12,585 nucleotides of DNA from Actinomycetes bacterium. Lineage in GTDB: Bacteria; Actinomycetota; Actinomycetes; JAHEKZ01. Each line of letters starts with the position of its first letter. Position 1 is the stretch's first letter. The notes beneath the pieces are model-generated. The model was not told the origin of the DNA. It saw only the letters and a program-made list of their open reading frames with translations, and did no database searches. The position numbers and the translations under genes are program-made. Positions 7,022-12,585 of this stretch are shown here, piece by piece. The stretch covers positions 1 to 12,585 of the forward strand of contig JAJAYM010000032.1 in the NCBI GenBank assembly GCA_027117675.1, given 5' to 3'.

Positions 7022-7345
7022 GCTGGTTGACTCGGTCGGACGCGTGGCAACTGGCCTCCGGTATCGGTGACCGACAAATGCAACCTGCGGTGCACTTACT
7101 GCATGCCGCCCGAGGGACTCGACTGGATCGCCGGTGACAAACTTCTGACCGCGTCCGAACTCGTGCGCGTCGTGCGGCTCGCTGTCGATCACGGCGTGCA
7201 GGAAGTGCGGTTCACCGGCGGGGAACCACTGGTTCGGCCCGACCTTGAGGAGATCATCGCTGGGGTCGCCGCACTGCCTGACCACCCGAGCCGAAGCCGG
7301 GCGCAAGATCGAATGGCCTGGTCCGCACGGGGGGCGTACCGTTAA
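7020..7345 (+). pseudogene. moaA: Decayed moaA (GTP 3',8-cyclase), frameshifted and truncated
   Basis: The remains of the radical-SAM enzyme for the first step of molybdenum cofactor synthesis. From the ATG at 7020 the frame reads MLVDSVGRVATGLR, the normal MoaA beginning, then hits TGA at 7068-7070. The next frame (GTG at 7067) continues the protein: VTDKCNLRCTYCMPPEG with the CxxxCxxC 4Fe-4S motif, then FTGGEPLVRPDL. Restoring one missing base near 7060 joins the two. Similarity ends near 7285, after IIAGVAALP; the rest of the frame to TAA at 7343-7345 is not MoaA-like. Only about 88 of roughly 330 residues remain. The second Fe-S cluster cysteines and the C-terminal Gly-Gly are gone, so it cannot be active. 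Whether another moaA exists elsewhere in the genome is unknown. Confidence 0.9.
7337..7342 (+). promoter_or_regulatory. Possible -10 element for the DUF3099 gene
   Basis: TACCGT fits TANNNT and lies 17 bases before the ATG at 7360. It sits in the short unexplained stretch after the moaA remnant. A -35 is not obvious. Confidence 0.3.
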
Positions 7346-7349
7346 GAGC

Positions 7350-7354
7350 GGAGG
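7350..7354 (+). promoter_or_regulatory. Ribosome-binding site deciding the DUF3099 start
   Basis: GGAGG lies 5 bases before the ATG at 7360 but only 2 bases before the adjacent in-frame GTG at 7357. The spacing favours the ATG. Confidence 0.6.
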
Positions 7355-7359
7355 TTGTG

Positions 7360-7677
7360 ATGCTTTGGAGAGCGAGGCGGTCGGCCGAGGCGTCCGCCTA
7401 CCGGATCACGACGGCCCGTAAGAGCGTCGCCGACGACCAAGCCGCCCGGGTTCGGGGCTACGTCATCTCGATGACGATTCGGCTGCTCTGCTTCATCCTG
7501 GCGGTGGTCACCACCGGAGTGGTGCGATGGGTCTTTGTCGCCGGCGCCCTGATCATTCCCTACATCGCGGTCGTCTTCGCCAACGGCGGTCGTGAACCGG
7601 TAGGCGACGCCCCAGACACGTTGCACACCGGCCTGGATCGCGCGCTGCCCAGCGGCAACGAACGACGAAGCTCCTAA
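7360..7677 (+). CDS. DUF3099 small membrane protein
   Basis: A 105-residue protein of the actinobacterial DUF3099 family. After a basic N-terminus with the conserved ITTARKSVADDQAARVRGY segment (residues 16-34) come two membrane segments at about 34-53 and 57-75, the second containing RWVFVAGALIIPYIAVV. A hydrophilic C-terminal tail follows. The function is unknown. In related genomes this gene commonly sits near moaA, SURF1 and fatty-acid genes, so its position here is as expected, although moaA beside it has decayed. The ATG at 7360 is preferred to GTG 7357 because of ribosome-binding-site spacing. Confidence 0.85.
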   Translation: MLWRARRSAEASAYRITTARKSVADDQAARVRGYVISMTIRLLCFILAVVTTGVVRWVFVAGALIIPYIAVVFANGGREPVGDAPDTLHTGLDRALPSGNERRSS

Positions 7678-7701
7678 CCAACCCTCGGCGTTCGGTGCAT
7701 G

Positions 7702-7721
7702 ACAGGATCAGGGCGTCCTGT
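7702..7721 (+). repeat. Inverted repeat upstream of dodecin
   Basis: ACAGGA (7702-7707) and TCCTGT (7716-7721) form a perfect 6-base inverted repeat with an 8-base spacer, in the 72-base gap between DUF3099 and dodecin. It could be an operator or a weak hairpin. No regulator can be named. Confidence 0.35.
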
Positions 7722-7749
7722 GAAGCAGATAACTCCCGAGGAGCGCTCC

Positions 7750-7962
7750 GTGACCAATCGCACCTATCGACTGACCGAGATCGTCGGCACGTCAACTGAA
7801 AGCATGGAAGACGCGGTCCGTAACGGTGTTTCCCGCGCGTCCGAGACCTTGCGACACCTGGACTGGTTCGAGGTCACCGAGATCCGCGGACAGATCGACG
7901 GCGCCGACGTCCGACACTGGCAGGTCGGAATCAAGATCGGCTTCCGACTCGAGGACGCCTGA
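7750..7962 (+). CDS. Dodecin family flavin-binding protein
   Basis: A 70-residue dodecin, a small protein forming hollow dodecamers that bind flavins (and in some species CoA), thought to buffer or store free flavin. The sequence begins TYRLTEIVGTS and contains LDWFEV, with Trp39 as the aromatic residue that stacks on the flavin, and HWQV with Gln58 as a likely ring contact. It ends GFRLEDA, very close to mycobacterial dodecin. GTG at 7750 has GAGGAG at 7738-7743 with a 6-base spacer; an in-frame upstream ATG at 7699 would add 17 residues unlike the family. The stop is only 2 bases from the stop of the convergent tldE gene. Confidence 0.93.
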   Translation: MTNRTYRLTEIVGTSTESMEDAVRNGVSRASETLRHLDWFEVTEIRGQIDGADVRHWQVGIKIGFRLEDA

Positions 7963-7964
7963 CG

Positions 7965-9344
7965 CTACGAGGCCTGGCTGACCGTCGACATGTTGAAGTC
8001 GGCGACCCGGAGCGTGGGCATGGCGACGCGGGTAAAGAAGTCACTCCACTCGCGTGGAAGGGCGACCTCGGTCGTTGATGCGCCCACCACCCGCGAGAGC
8101 AGGTCGACAGGGCTTTCGTTGAACCGGAAGTTGTTGACGGCCCCCACGACCTCGCCCCCTTCGACGAGGTAGACACCATCGCGGGTCAGACCCGTCAGCA
8201 GCAGCGTCTGAGGATCAACTTCCCTGATGTACCAGAGCGTTGTCAGCAGCAGACCGCGCTCGGTACCGGCGATCAACTCGGCCGACGTCGAGCTGGCCCC
8301 GGCCACCTCGAGGGCGAGATTGTCGATCATCGGTGTGAGTGCACCTGACGTCAGCGCCGCGCTGTGTCGGGTCTGACCCAGCGCCGCGAGTTCGCCATTG
8401 TCGATCCAGGCGGTGCGGTCGAGGGGGAGGCCATTGTCGAAAACCGACTCGGTAGAGCCTGACGCGTGGGCCACCACGAAAGGAGCGCACTGCATTCCGG
8501 AGTAGGAGGGGTCGCTGAAGAGTGAGAGGGGGCTTTCGGTGAGCTGCTCGCCGATCCTCGTACCACCGCCACGGCGGGAGAAAACGGTGCGCCCCTCCGC
8601 TGCATCGCGAGCGGTGGCCGTCCAGTAGAGGTAGACCATCAGATCAGCCACCGCCGATGGTGGGAGCAGCACCTCGTAGCGTCCGGGGTCCAAGGCGATG
8701 GAGCGCTCGGCCCAGCCGAGCTGTTTGCGAACCTCAGCATCAAGACCCTCAACGTCAACATCGGTGAAGTCTCGCGTCGACCGCCCCACCCAGGTGGAGC
8801 GAGTGCGGCCGGCAGACTTGCCGGTGATCTCCAGGCGACCGGTCGGCTGGACGTGCCGTTGGCGTAGACCTGCGGTGTTGCCGAGATACCTGGTGGTGAT
8901 CTCGTGTTCGGCGAACCCGAAGAGCTCAAGGTCAGCCGCGCGGGCGCGCCCGAACCAGTCGCCAAGCCCAGGCGCGAACTGTGCGAAGACGTCAGGCGAG
9001 GTTTCTTCAGGAGCAGTGTCGAAGGAGTGTGACGTCGTACCTGCGACGAGGTCACCCGCGTCCGGTGAGGGGTCACTCGCTCGTGCGGCCGCCTCCGCCC
9101 GCGAGATGATCGCGGTGACATCTGAGGCATCGGCCACGCTGGCGCTGACCACTCCAGCCGCACGACCTGCACCACTGCCCGCAACCGCGATGACGGTGAG
9201 GTCGACGCTGCGCATCACGCCGTTCGTCGTGAGCGTGTTCGCGGCCCACCGCAGGTTGGTCTGCGAGTGTTCCTGGCAGATGACGGTCATGGCATCGACG
9301 GTGCACTGGGCCAAGGCGGATTCGACGATCTCATGTGGTCTCAT
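7965..9344 (-). CDS. TldE/PmbA-like partner subunit of the TldD metalloprotease
   Basis: A 459-residue protein of the TldD/PmbA (U62) family. It lacks HExxxH, as expected for TldE, which forms a heterodimer with TldD and shapes the cleft through which unfolded peptides are threaded. Recognisable parts are GRYEVLLPPSAVADLM in the middle and the C-terminal stretch TGLTRDGVYLVEGGEVVGAVNN with FRFNESPVDLL. The ATG at 9344 overlaps the tldD stop in ATGA and has GGAG 8 bases upstream; the in-frame ATG at 9353 would add only 3 residues. tldD and tldE are therefore translationally coupled. In other bacteria the pair degrades or trims peptides such as microcins and CcdA antitoxin. The substrate here is unknown. 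Confidence 0.9.
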   Translation of the reverse strand: MRPHEIVESALAQCTVDAMTVICQEHSQTNLRWAANTLTTNGVMRSVDLTVIAVAGSGAGRAAGVVSASVADASDVTAIISRAEAAARASDPSPDAGDLVAGTTSHSFDTAPEETSPDVFAQFAPGLGDWFGRARAADLELFGFAEHEITTRYLGNTAGLRQRHVQPTGRLEITGKSAGRTRSTWVGRSTRDFTDVDVEGLDAEVRKQLGWAERSIALDPGRYEVLLPPSAVADLMVYLYWTATARDAAEGRTVFSRRGGGTRIGEQLTESPLSLFSDPSYSGMQCAPFVVAHASGSTESVFDNGLPLDRTAWIDNGELAALGQTRHSAALTSGALTPMIDNLALEVAGASSTSAELIAGTERGLLLTTLWYIREVDPQTLLLTGLTRDGVYLVEGGEVVGAVNNFRFNESPVDLLSRVVGASTTEVALPREWSDFFTRVAMPTLRVADFNMSTVSQAS

Positions 9345-10858
9345 CGGGCACACTCCGCTGCGGTGTTGAGGACGTTGACGGAGGTGAAGGTGGCAGCTGG
9401 CGCGCCATGACTGACGGGCGCGACTTGCCCGGGTTGGGCTTTGCCGCAGTTGAAGGCGCCACCGAGCACGTACGTCTCGGTGCCGCCGACCACCGCCATC
9501 GAGCCCCAGAAGTCGGTGGTCGTGGCCTGGTAGGCGACGTCCTTGACCTGCCCGGCGAGTTGGCCACCCCGGATTCGGAAGAAGCGCTGTCCGGTGAACT
9601 GGAAGTTGTAGCGCTGCATGTCGATTGACCAGCTTTTGTCGCCGACGATGTAGAGCCCGTCTTCGACGTCGGCGATCATCTGCTCCGTTGACGGCCCGTT
9701 GTCCACCGGCTGCAGGCTGACATTAGCCATCCGTTGGATGGGTACGTGACCGGGAGAATCGGCGAAGGCACAGCCGTTCGATCTGTCGTAGCCGACTCGT
9801 GAGGCGATCCGACGGTCGAGTTGGTACCCGACCAACACGCCGTCCTTGACGATGTCGAACGACTGGGCCGCAACGCCCTCGTCGTCCCACCCGACGCTGG
9901 AGAGCCCGTGCTCGACGGTGCGGTCGCCGGTGATGTGCATCGCCGGCGAGCCGTACTGCAACGTGCCGAGCTTGTCGGGAGTGGCGAACGACACTCCGGC
10001 GTAGTTCGCCTCGTAGCCGAGCGCTCGGTCGAGTTCGGTGGCGTGGCCGATCGACTCGTGGATGGTGAGCCACAGGTTGCTGGGGTCGATGACGAGGTCA
10101 TAGCTGCCCGGTTCGATGCCGGGAGCGTTCAGCTTCTCGACGAGCCAGCCTGGGAGGTTCTCCAGCTCGGTGGCCCAGTCGTATCCGGGTCCGGTGAGGT
10201 ACTCCCAGCCACGTCCAACGGGAGGTGCGATCGTCCCCATCGTCTCGAAGGCACCGGTTTCGGCGTTGATCGCGACGGCGTTGAACTCCGGAAACATGCG
10301 CACCCGTTGCTGGGTGGTGGTCGTGCCGGCGAGGTCGGCGTAGAACTTGTTCTCCTTGACTGCGTAGAGCGAGGTGTCAACGTGGTCGACGCCCGGTGCA
10401 GCCATCAGGCGGCGGCTCCACTCCTGCAGGAGTGCGAGCTTTTCCTCCTGGGGAACCGACCAGGGGTCAATCTCGTAGGAGGACCGCCAGGTTCCCTGAT
10501 GGGTGGGCTCCGGTGTCAGGTCGACCGGCTCGGTGTTGACAGGTGCGCTGACTCTGGCCAGATCGATCGCCCGCCGCGTAGTGCGAACGACTGCTTCGGG
10601 TGTTCGGTCGACATCGGCAGCAAAGCCCCATGTGCCCTCGACAATGACGCGAACGGAGTAGCCAACGTCTTCGGTGTCGTTGACCCCCTCCACCTCGGCA
10701 TCGCGCAGCCGCACGGACGTGCCGAGGATGCGCTCCATGCGGAAGGCGGCGTAGGTGGCCCCGCCATCGCGAGCCGCCTGCAGCGCGGCGTCGGCGAGTA
10801 GCTGCAGCGGAAGACTGCGGAACTCTTCATCGATCGCATCGAGATGCTGAGCGCGCAC
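9341..10858 (-). CDS. tldD: Zinc metalloprotease TldD
   Basis: A 505-residue TldD, the catalytic subunit of the TldD/TldE protease. The zinc motif HExxxH is intact as HESIGH (His267, Glu268, His272) followed by ATELDRALGYEANYAG, and the third zinc ligand is the cysteine in GGAFNCGKAQPGQ (Cys471). The length is normal for actinobacterial members. The GTG at 10858 is preceded by GGAGG with a 4-base spacer, slightly short, but no better start is visible. It is the first gene of a minus-strand pair with tldE and diverges from fabG across 141 bases. Both active-site motifs are complete, so the protease should work. No RiPP precursor or modification gene is seen nearby, which points to a general peptide-processing role. 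Confidence 0.93.
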   Translation of the reverse strand: MRAQHLDAIDEEFRSLPLQLLADAALQAARDGGATYAAFRMERILGTSVRLRDAEVEGVNDTEDVGYSVRVIVEGTWGFAADVDRTPEAVVRTTRRAIDLARVSAPVNTEPVDLTPEPTHQGTWRSSYEIDPWSVPQEEKLALLQEWSRRLMAAPGVDHVDTSLYAVKENKFYADLAGTTTTQQRVRMFPEFNAVAINAETGAFETMGTIAPPVGRGWEYLTGPGYDWATELENLPGWLVEKLNAPGIEPGSYDLVIDPSNLWLTIHESIGHATELDRALGYEANYAGVSFATPDKLGTLQYGSPAMHITGDRTVEHGLSSVGWDDEGVAAQSFDIVKDGVLVGYQLDRRIASRVGYDRSNGCAFADSPGHVPIQRMANVSLQPVDNGPSTEQMIADVEDGLYIVGDKSWSIDMQRYNFQFTGQRFFRIRGGQLAGQVKDVAYQATTTDFWGSMAVVGGTETYVLGGAFNCGKAQPGQVAPVSHGAPAATFTSVNVLNTAAECAR

Positions 10859-10875
10859 CTGACCTCCCCGTCACT

Positions 10876-10890
10876 GGCCCGGTTCGGGCC
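10876..10890 (-). repeat. GC-rich palindrome in the tldD leader
   Basis: GGCCCG (10876-10881) and CGGGCC (10885-10890) form a perfect 6-base stem with a 3-base loop. It lies 17 bases upstream of the tldD start in the tldD-fabG divergent region. It would be a hairpin near the 5' end of the tldD transcript, or could be an operator. Confidence 0.4.
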
Positions 10891-10907
10891 TCGCTGCTGT
10901 TGAAGAG

Positions 10908-10913
10908 AACCTA
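10908..10913 (-). promoter_or_regulatory. Possible -10 element for tldD
   Basis: On the minus strand this reads TAGGTT, a TANNNT match about 50 bases before the tldD GTG. A -35 is not evident. It lies close to the proposed fabG -35. Confidence 0.25.
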
Positions 10914-10919
10914 CCTGCC

Positions 10920-10950
10920 TTGACCGCGGGCCGCTGGAGGCCGGTAGCGT
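10920..10950 (+). promoter_or_regulatory. Probable fabG promoter
   Basis: TTGACC (10920-10925) and TAGCGT (10945-10950) resemble -35 and -10 elements with a 19-base spacer, slightly long. Transcription would start near 10957, giving a leader of about 43 bases before the fabG GTG. It is the best promoter candidate in the window and would drive fabG and probably fabI. Confidence 0.45.
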
Positions 10951-10999
10951 TTCGGGGAAGGTGCGGCGTCGGCCGGGCCTAACGCCGAAGGGAGCAGCC

Positions 11000-11704
11000 G
11001 TGGCGCGTTCAGTACTCGTGACCGGCGGAAACCGCGGGATCGGCTGGGAGGTGGCCCAAGCATTCGTCGCGCTCGGTGACAGTGTGGCGATCACCTATCG
11101 ATCCGGCGAGCCGCCAGCTGGCATCTTTGCCGTGCGGGCCGACGTCACCGACCCGGAGTCACTCGATGCGGCATTCAGCGCCGTCGAGGAGCACCAGGGG
11201 CCGGTGGAAGTTCTGGTCGCGAACGCTGGCATCACCAGAGACACGCTGCTCCTGCGAATGACCGACGACGACTTCGACGCCGTGGTCCAGACGAACTTGG
11301 TCGGTGCGTTTCGGGTAGCCAAGCGGGCCAGCAAGGGGATGCTGCGGATGAAGCGTGGCCGGTTGATCTTCATCTCGTCCGTCGTCGCCATGCTCGGATC
11401 GGCTGGCCAGACGAACTACGCGGCCGCCAAGGCCGGTCTGATCGGCTTCGCACGGTCGACGGCTCGAGAGCTCGGATCCCGTGGGATCACCGCCAACGTG
11501 GTCGCCCCTGGATTTGTCGAGACGGACATGACCGCGGAGCTGCCCGAGGAACGCCGAAAGCAGATCATGGACCAGATCCCCCTCGGCCGGTTCGCCACGC
11601 CACAAGAGGTCGCATCCGTTGTCACCTTCTTGGCCGGCGACGGTGGCGCGTATGTCACAGGGGCGGTCATCCCGGTCGATGGCGGCCTCGGCATGGGCCA
11701 CTAA
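11000..11704 (+). CDS. fabG: 3-oxoacyl-ACP reductase FabG
   Basis: A 234-residue NADPH-dependent SDR that reduces 3-oxoacyl-ACP to 3-hydroxyacyl-ACP in the type II fatty-acid elongation cycle. It has TGGNRGIG (residues 8-15), NAG (75-77), Asn99, the catalytic Ser127, and Tyr140 with Lys144 in YAAAK. The C-terminal VTGAVIPVDGGLGMGH is characteristic. It is close to MabA/FabG1 of mycobacteria. The GTG at 11000 has GGGAG at 10990-10994 with a 5-base spacer; an upstream in-frame ATG-like extension to 10961 would add 13 residues unlike the family and would start near the predicted transcription start. fabI follows after 66 bases, the usual actinobacterial pairing, so both elongation reductases are likely co-expressed. 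Confidence 0.95.
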   Translation: MARSVLVTGGNRGIGWEVAQAFVALGDSVAITYRSGEPPAGIFAVRADVTDPESLDAAFSAVEEHQGPVEVLVANAGITRDTLLLRMTDDDFDAVVQTNLVGAFRVAKRASKGMLRMKRGRLIFISSVVAMLGSAGQTNYAAAKAGLIGFARSTARELGSRGITANVVAPGFVETDMTAELPEERRKQIMDQIPLGRFATPQEVASVVTFLAGDGGAYVTGAVIPVDGGLGMGH

Positions 11705-11719
11705 GAGCGTCGAATCCCC

Positions 11720-11725
11720 TACGAT
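11720..11725 (+). promoter_or_regulatory. Possible internal -10 before fabI
   Basis: TACGAT fits TANNNT in the 66-base fabG-fabI gap, about 45 bases before the fabI start. No -35 is visible, so a separate fabI promoter is only a possibility. Confidence 0.2.
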
Positions 11726-11770
11726 CACCACCGAACAGGTCGTTCATCCGTCGAGCGCAGGAGCACCCGC

Positions 11771-12538
11771 ATGTCGCTGCTAGACAACAAGCGAGTCCTG
11801 GTCACCGGCGTGCTCACCGAGGCTTCGATCGCGTTCCATGTGGCCCAGCTCGCCCAAGAACAGGGTGCGACCGTGGTCTTGAGTTCACAGGCGCGCACGC
11901 TGCGGCTCGTCGAGCGCATCTCCAAGCGACTCCCGGCCACCGCCCCGGTCATTGAGCTCGACGTCACGTCAGACGAAGACCTGGCGGCTCTGCCCGAGCG
12001 GGTGCGTGCCCACGTCGACGGCCTGGATGGGGTGCTGCACTCCATCGGCTTCGCCCCGGCCAGCGCGCTGGGGGGGAACTTTCTGAACACCGAGTGGTCG
12101 GACGTGGCTGTTGCGATGCAGATCTCGGCCTTCACGCTCAAGTCGCTGACGGTCGCTTGCCGACCGCTCTTGACGCCGGGTGCCTCGGTCGTCGGACTCA
12201 CGTTCGATGCGACGGTCGCGTGGCCGACCTACGACTGGATGGGCGTCGCTAAGGCTGCTTTTGAGTCCACCGCGCGTTATCTTGCTCGCGATCTCGGTGC
12301 CGAAGGTGTCCGGGTCAACCTGGTTGCGGCTGGGCCGGTCCGCACGATGGCGGCGAAGAGCATTCCGGGGTTCGAACAGTTTGAGGCGATGTGGACCGCG
12401 CGAGCCCCGATCGGCTGGGACGTCAACGACCCGGTCCCGGCCGCCAAGGGTGCGGTTGCCCTGTTGTCGGACTGGTTTCCGGCCACGACCGGAGAGATCG
12501 TCCATGTAGACGGCGGAGTGCACGCCATCGGCGGTTGA
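11771..12538 (+). CDS. fabI: NADH-dependent enoyl-ACP reductase (FabI/InhA type)
   Basis: A 255-residue enoyl-ACP reductase, which performs the last reduction of each fatty-acid elongation cycle. The nucleotide-binding start VTGVLTEASIAF matches InhA, HSIGF is at residues 90-94, and the catalytic pair is Tyr154 and Lys161 (Y-x6-K) in TYDWMGVAK. The end TTGEIVHVDGGVHAIGG is typical. The part after AAGPVRT is about ten residues shorter than in M. tuberculosis InhA, so the extended substrate loop used for very long chains is missing; ordinary-length fatty acids are the likely products. The ATG at 11771 has AGGAG at 11759-11763 with a 7-base spacer. It follows fabG and is separated by 3 bases from the next gene, so a fabG-fabI-sixA transcript is likely. 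Confidence 0.95.
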   Translation: MSLLDNKRVLVTGVLTEASIAFHVAQLAQEQGATVVLSSQARTLRLVERISKRLPATAPVIELDVTSDEDLAALPERVRAHVDGLDGVLHSIGFAPASALGGNFLNTEWSDVAVAMQISAFTLKSLTVACRPLLTPGASVVGLTFDATVAWPTYDWMGVAKAAFESTARYLARDLGAEGVRVNLVAAGPVRTMAAKSIPGFEQFEAMWTARAPIGWDVNDPVPAAKGAVALLSDWFPATTGEIVHVDGGVHAIGG

Positions 12539-12541
12539 CCA

Positions 12542-12585
12542 ATGCCGACCCTGGTTCTCCTCCGGCACGCCAAGTCGGCCTACCC
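12542..12585 (+). CDS. SixA-like histidine phosphatase, 5' end only
   Basis: Only the first 15 codons are in the window, starting at ATG 12542, 3 bases after the fabI stop. They read MPTLVLLRHAKSAYP, containing the RHxK/S motif in which the histidine is the phospho-acceptor of the histidine phosphatase superfamily. The form LLRHAKS is typical of SixA-like phosphohistidine phosphatases, and such a gene is common directly after fabI in Actinobacteria. The remainder lies beyond the right edge. Confidence 0.75.
   Translation, partial: MPTLVLLRHAKSAY

Noticed and set aside
7022..7306. Extension of the SURF1 frame upstream to 7306
   Set aside because: The added residues do not resemble SURF1 and lie antisense to the moaA remnant; the ATG at 7021 gives the normal N-terminus right before the first membrane helix.
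7067..7345. A deliberate small radical-SAM protein from GTG 7067
   Set aside because: It has no ribosome-binding site, the upstream bases encode the rest of the normal MoaA start in another frame, and the fold needs far more than about 73 similar residues.
8698..9369. 223-codon plus-strand open frame opposite tldE
   Set aside because: Low-complexity Ser/Ala/Arg-rich translation antisense to tldE; no family resemblance.
9821..10801. 326-codon plus-strand open frame opposite tldD
   Set aside because: It is antisense to the well-supported tldD gene, has no recognisable domain, and long antisense frames are expected in GC-rich codon-biased DNA.
1..12585. CRISPR arrays, insertion sequences, tRNA genes, prophage or defence genes
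   Set aside because: No regularly spaced repeats, transposase or integrase motifs, or tRNA-like cloverleaf were found while reading both strands; no repeat-finding or tRNA program could be run.

Overview
The window is GC-rich, densely packed chromosomal DNA from an actinobacterium. The signs are SufU-type Fe-S assembly, a small actinobacterial helix-turn-helix protein, a DUF3099 membrane protein, actinobacterial TldD/TldE and an InhA-type enoyl-ACP reductase beside FabG. Gene order (suf genes, ABC-F, small HTH, later fabG-fabI) resembles, from memory, the Mycobacterium tuberculosis Rv1461-Rv1484 region. The enoyl reductase lacks the long substrate loop of mycobacterial InhA, so a mycolate-free high-GC group such as Propionibacteriales or Streptomyces relatives fits better. 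That placement is inference. It reads as housekeeping chromosome: I see no tRNA, rRNA, insertion sequence, prophage, CRISPR array or defence locus, and no gene-free stretch longer than 300 bases.

Layout. Positions 2-1468 (+) hold the end of a suf operon: 3' part of sufS, then sufU and sufT, joined by 4- and 8-base overlaps. A hairpin at 1476-1509 separates them from an ABC-F ATPase (1529-3127, +). A second hairpin precedes a 68-residue HTH protein (3202-3408, +), followed by an MsbA-like ABC exporter (3535-5397, +). The exporter converges on an SDR (5394-6152, -), with the two stop codons sharing CTAG. The SDR lies downstream of a SURF1 gene (6188-7021, -). The SURF1 start codon overlaps, in CATG, the start codon of a divergent moaA remnant (7020-7345, +). 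That remnant is frameshifted and lacks roughly its last three quarters. Then come DUF3099 (7360-7677, +) and dodecin (7750-7962, +), which converges on the tldD-tldE pair (10858-7965, -). Divergent from tldD are fabG (11000-11704, +) and fabI (11771-12538, +), then the first 15 codons of a SixA-like phosphatase.

Functions. SufS mobilises sulfur from cysteine to SufU, for cluster building on the SufBCD scaffold presumed upstream; SufT is an accessory maturation factor. FabG and FabI catalyse the two reductions of type II fatty-acid elongation. SURF1 implies an aa3-type cytochrome oxidase and aerobic respiration. TldD/TldE is a heterodimeric metalloprotease and dodecin is a flavin store. The clearest anomaly is the decayed moaA: the enzyme for the first step of molybdenum cofactor synthesis has been lost at this locus. 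I found no convincing undescribed multi-gene system.
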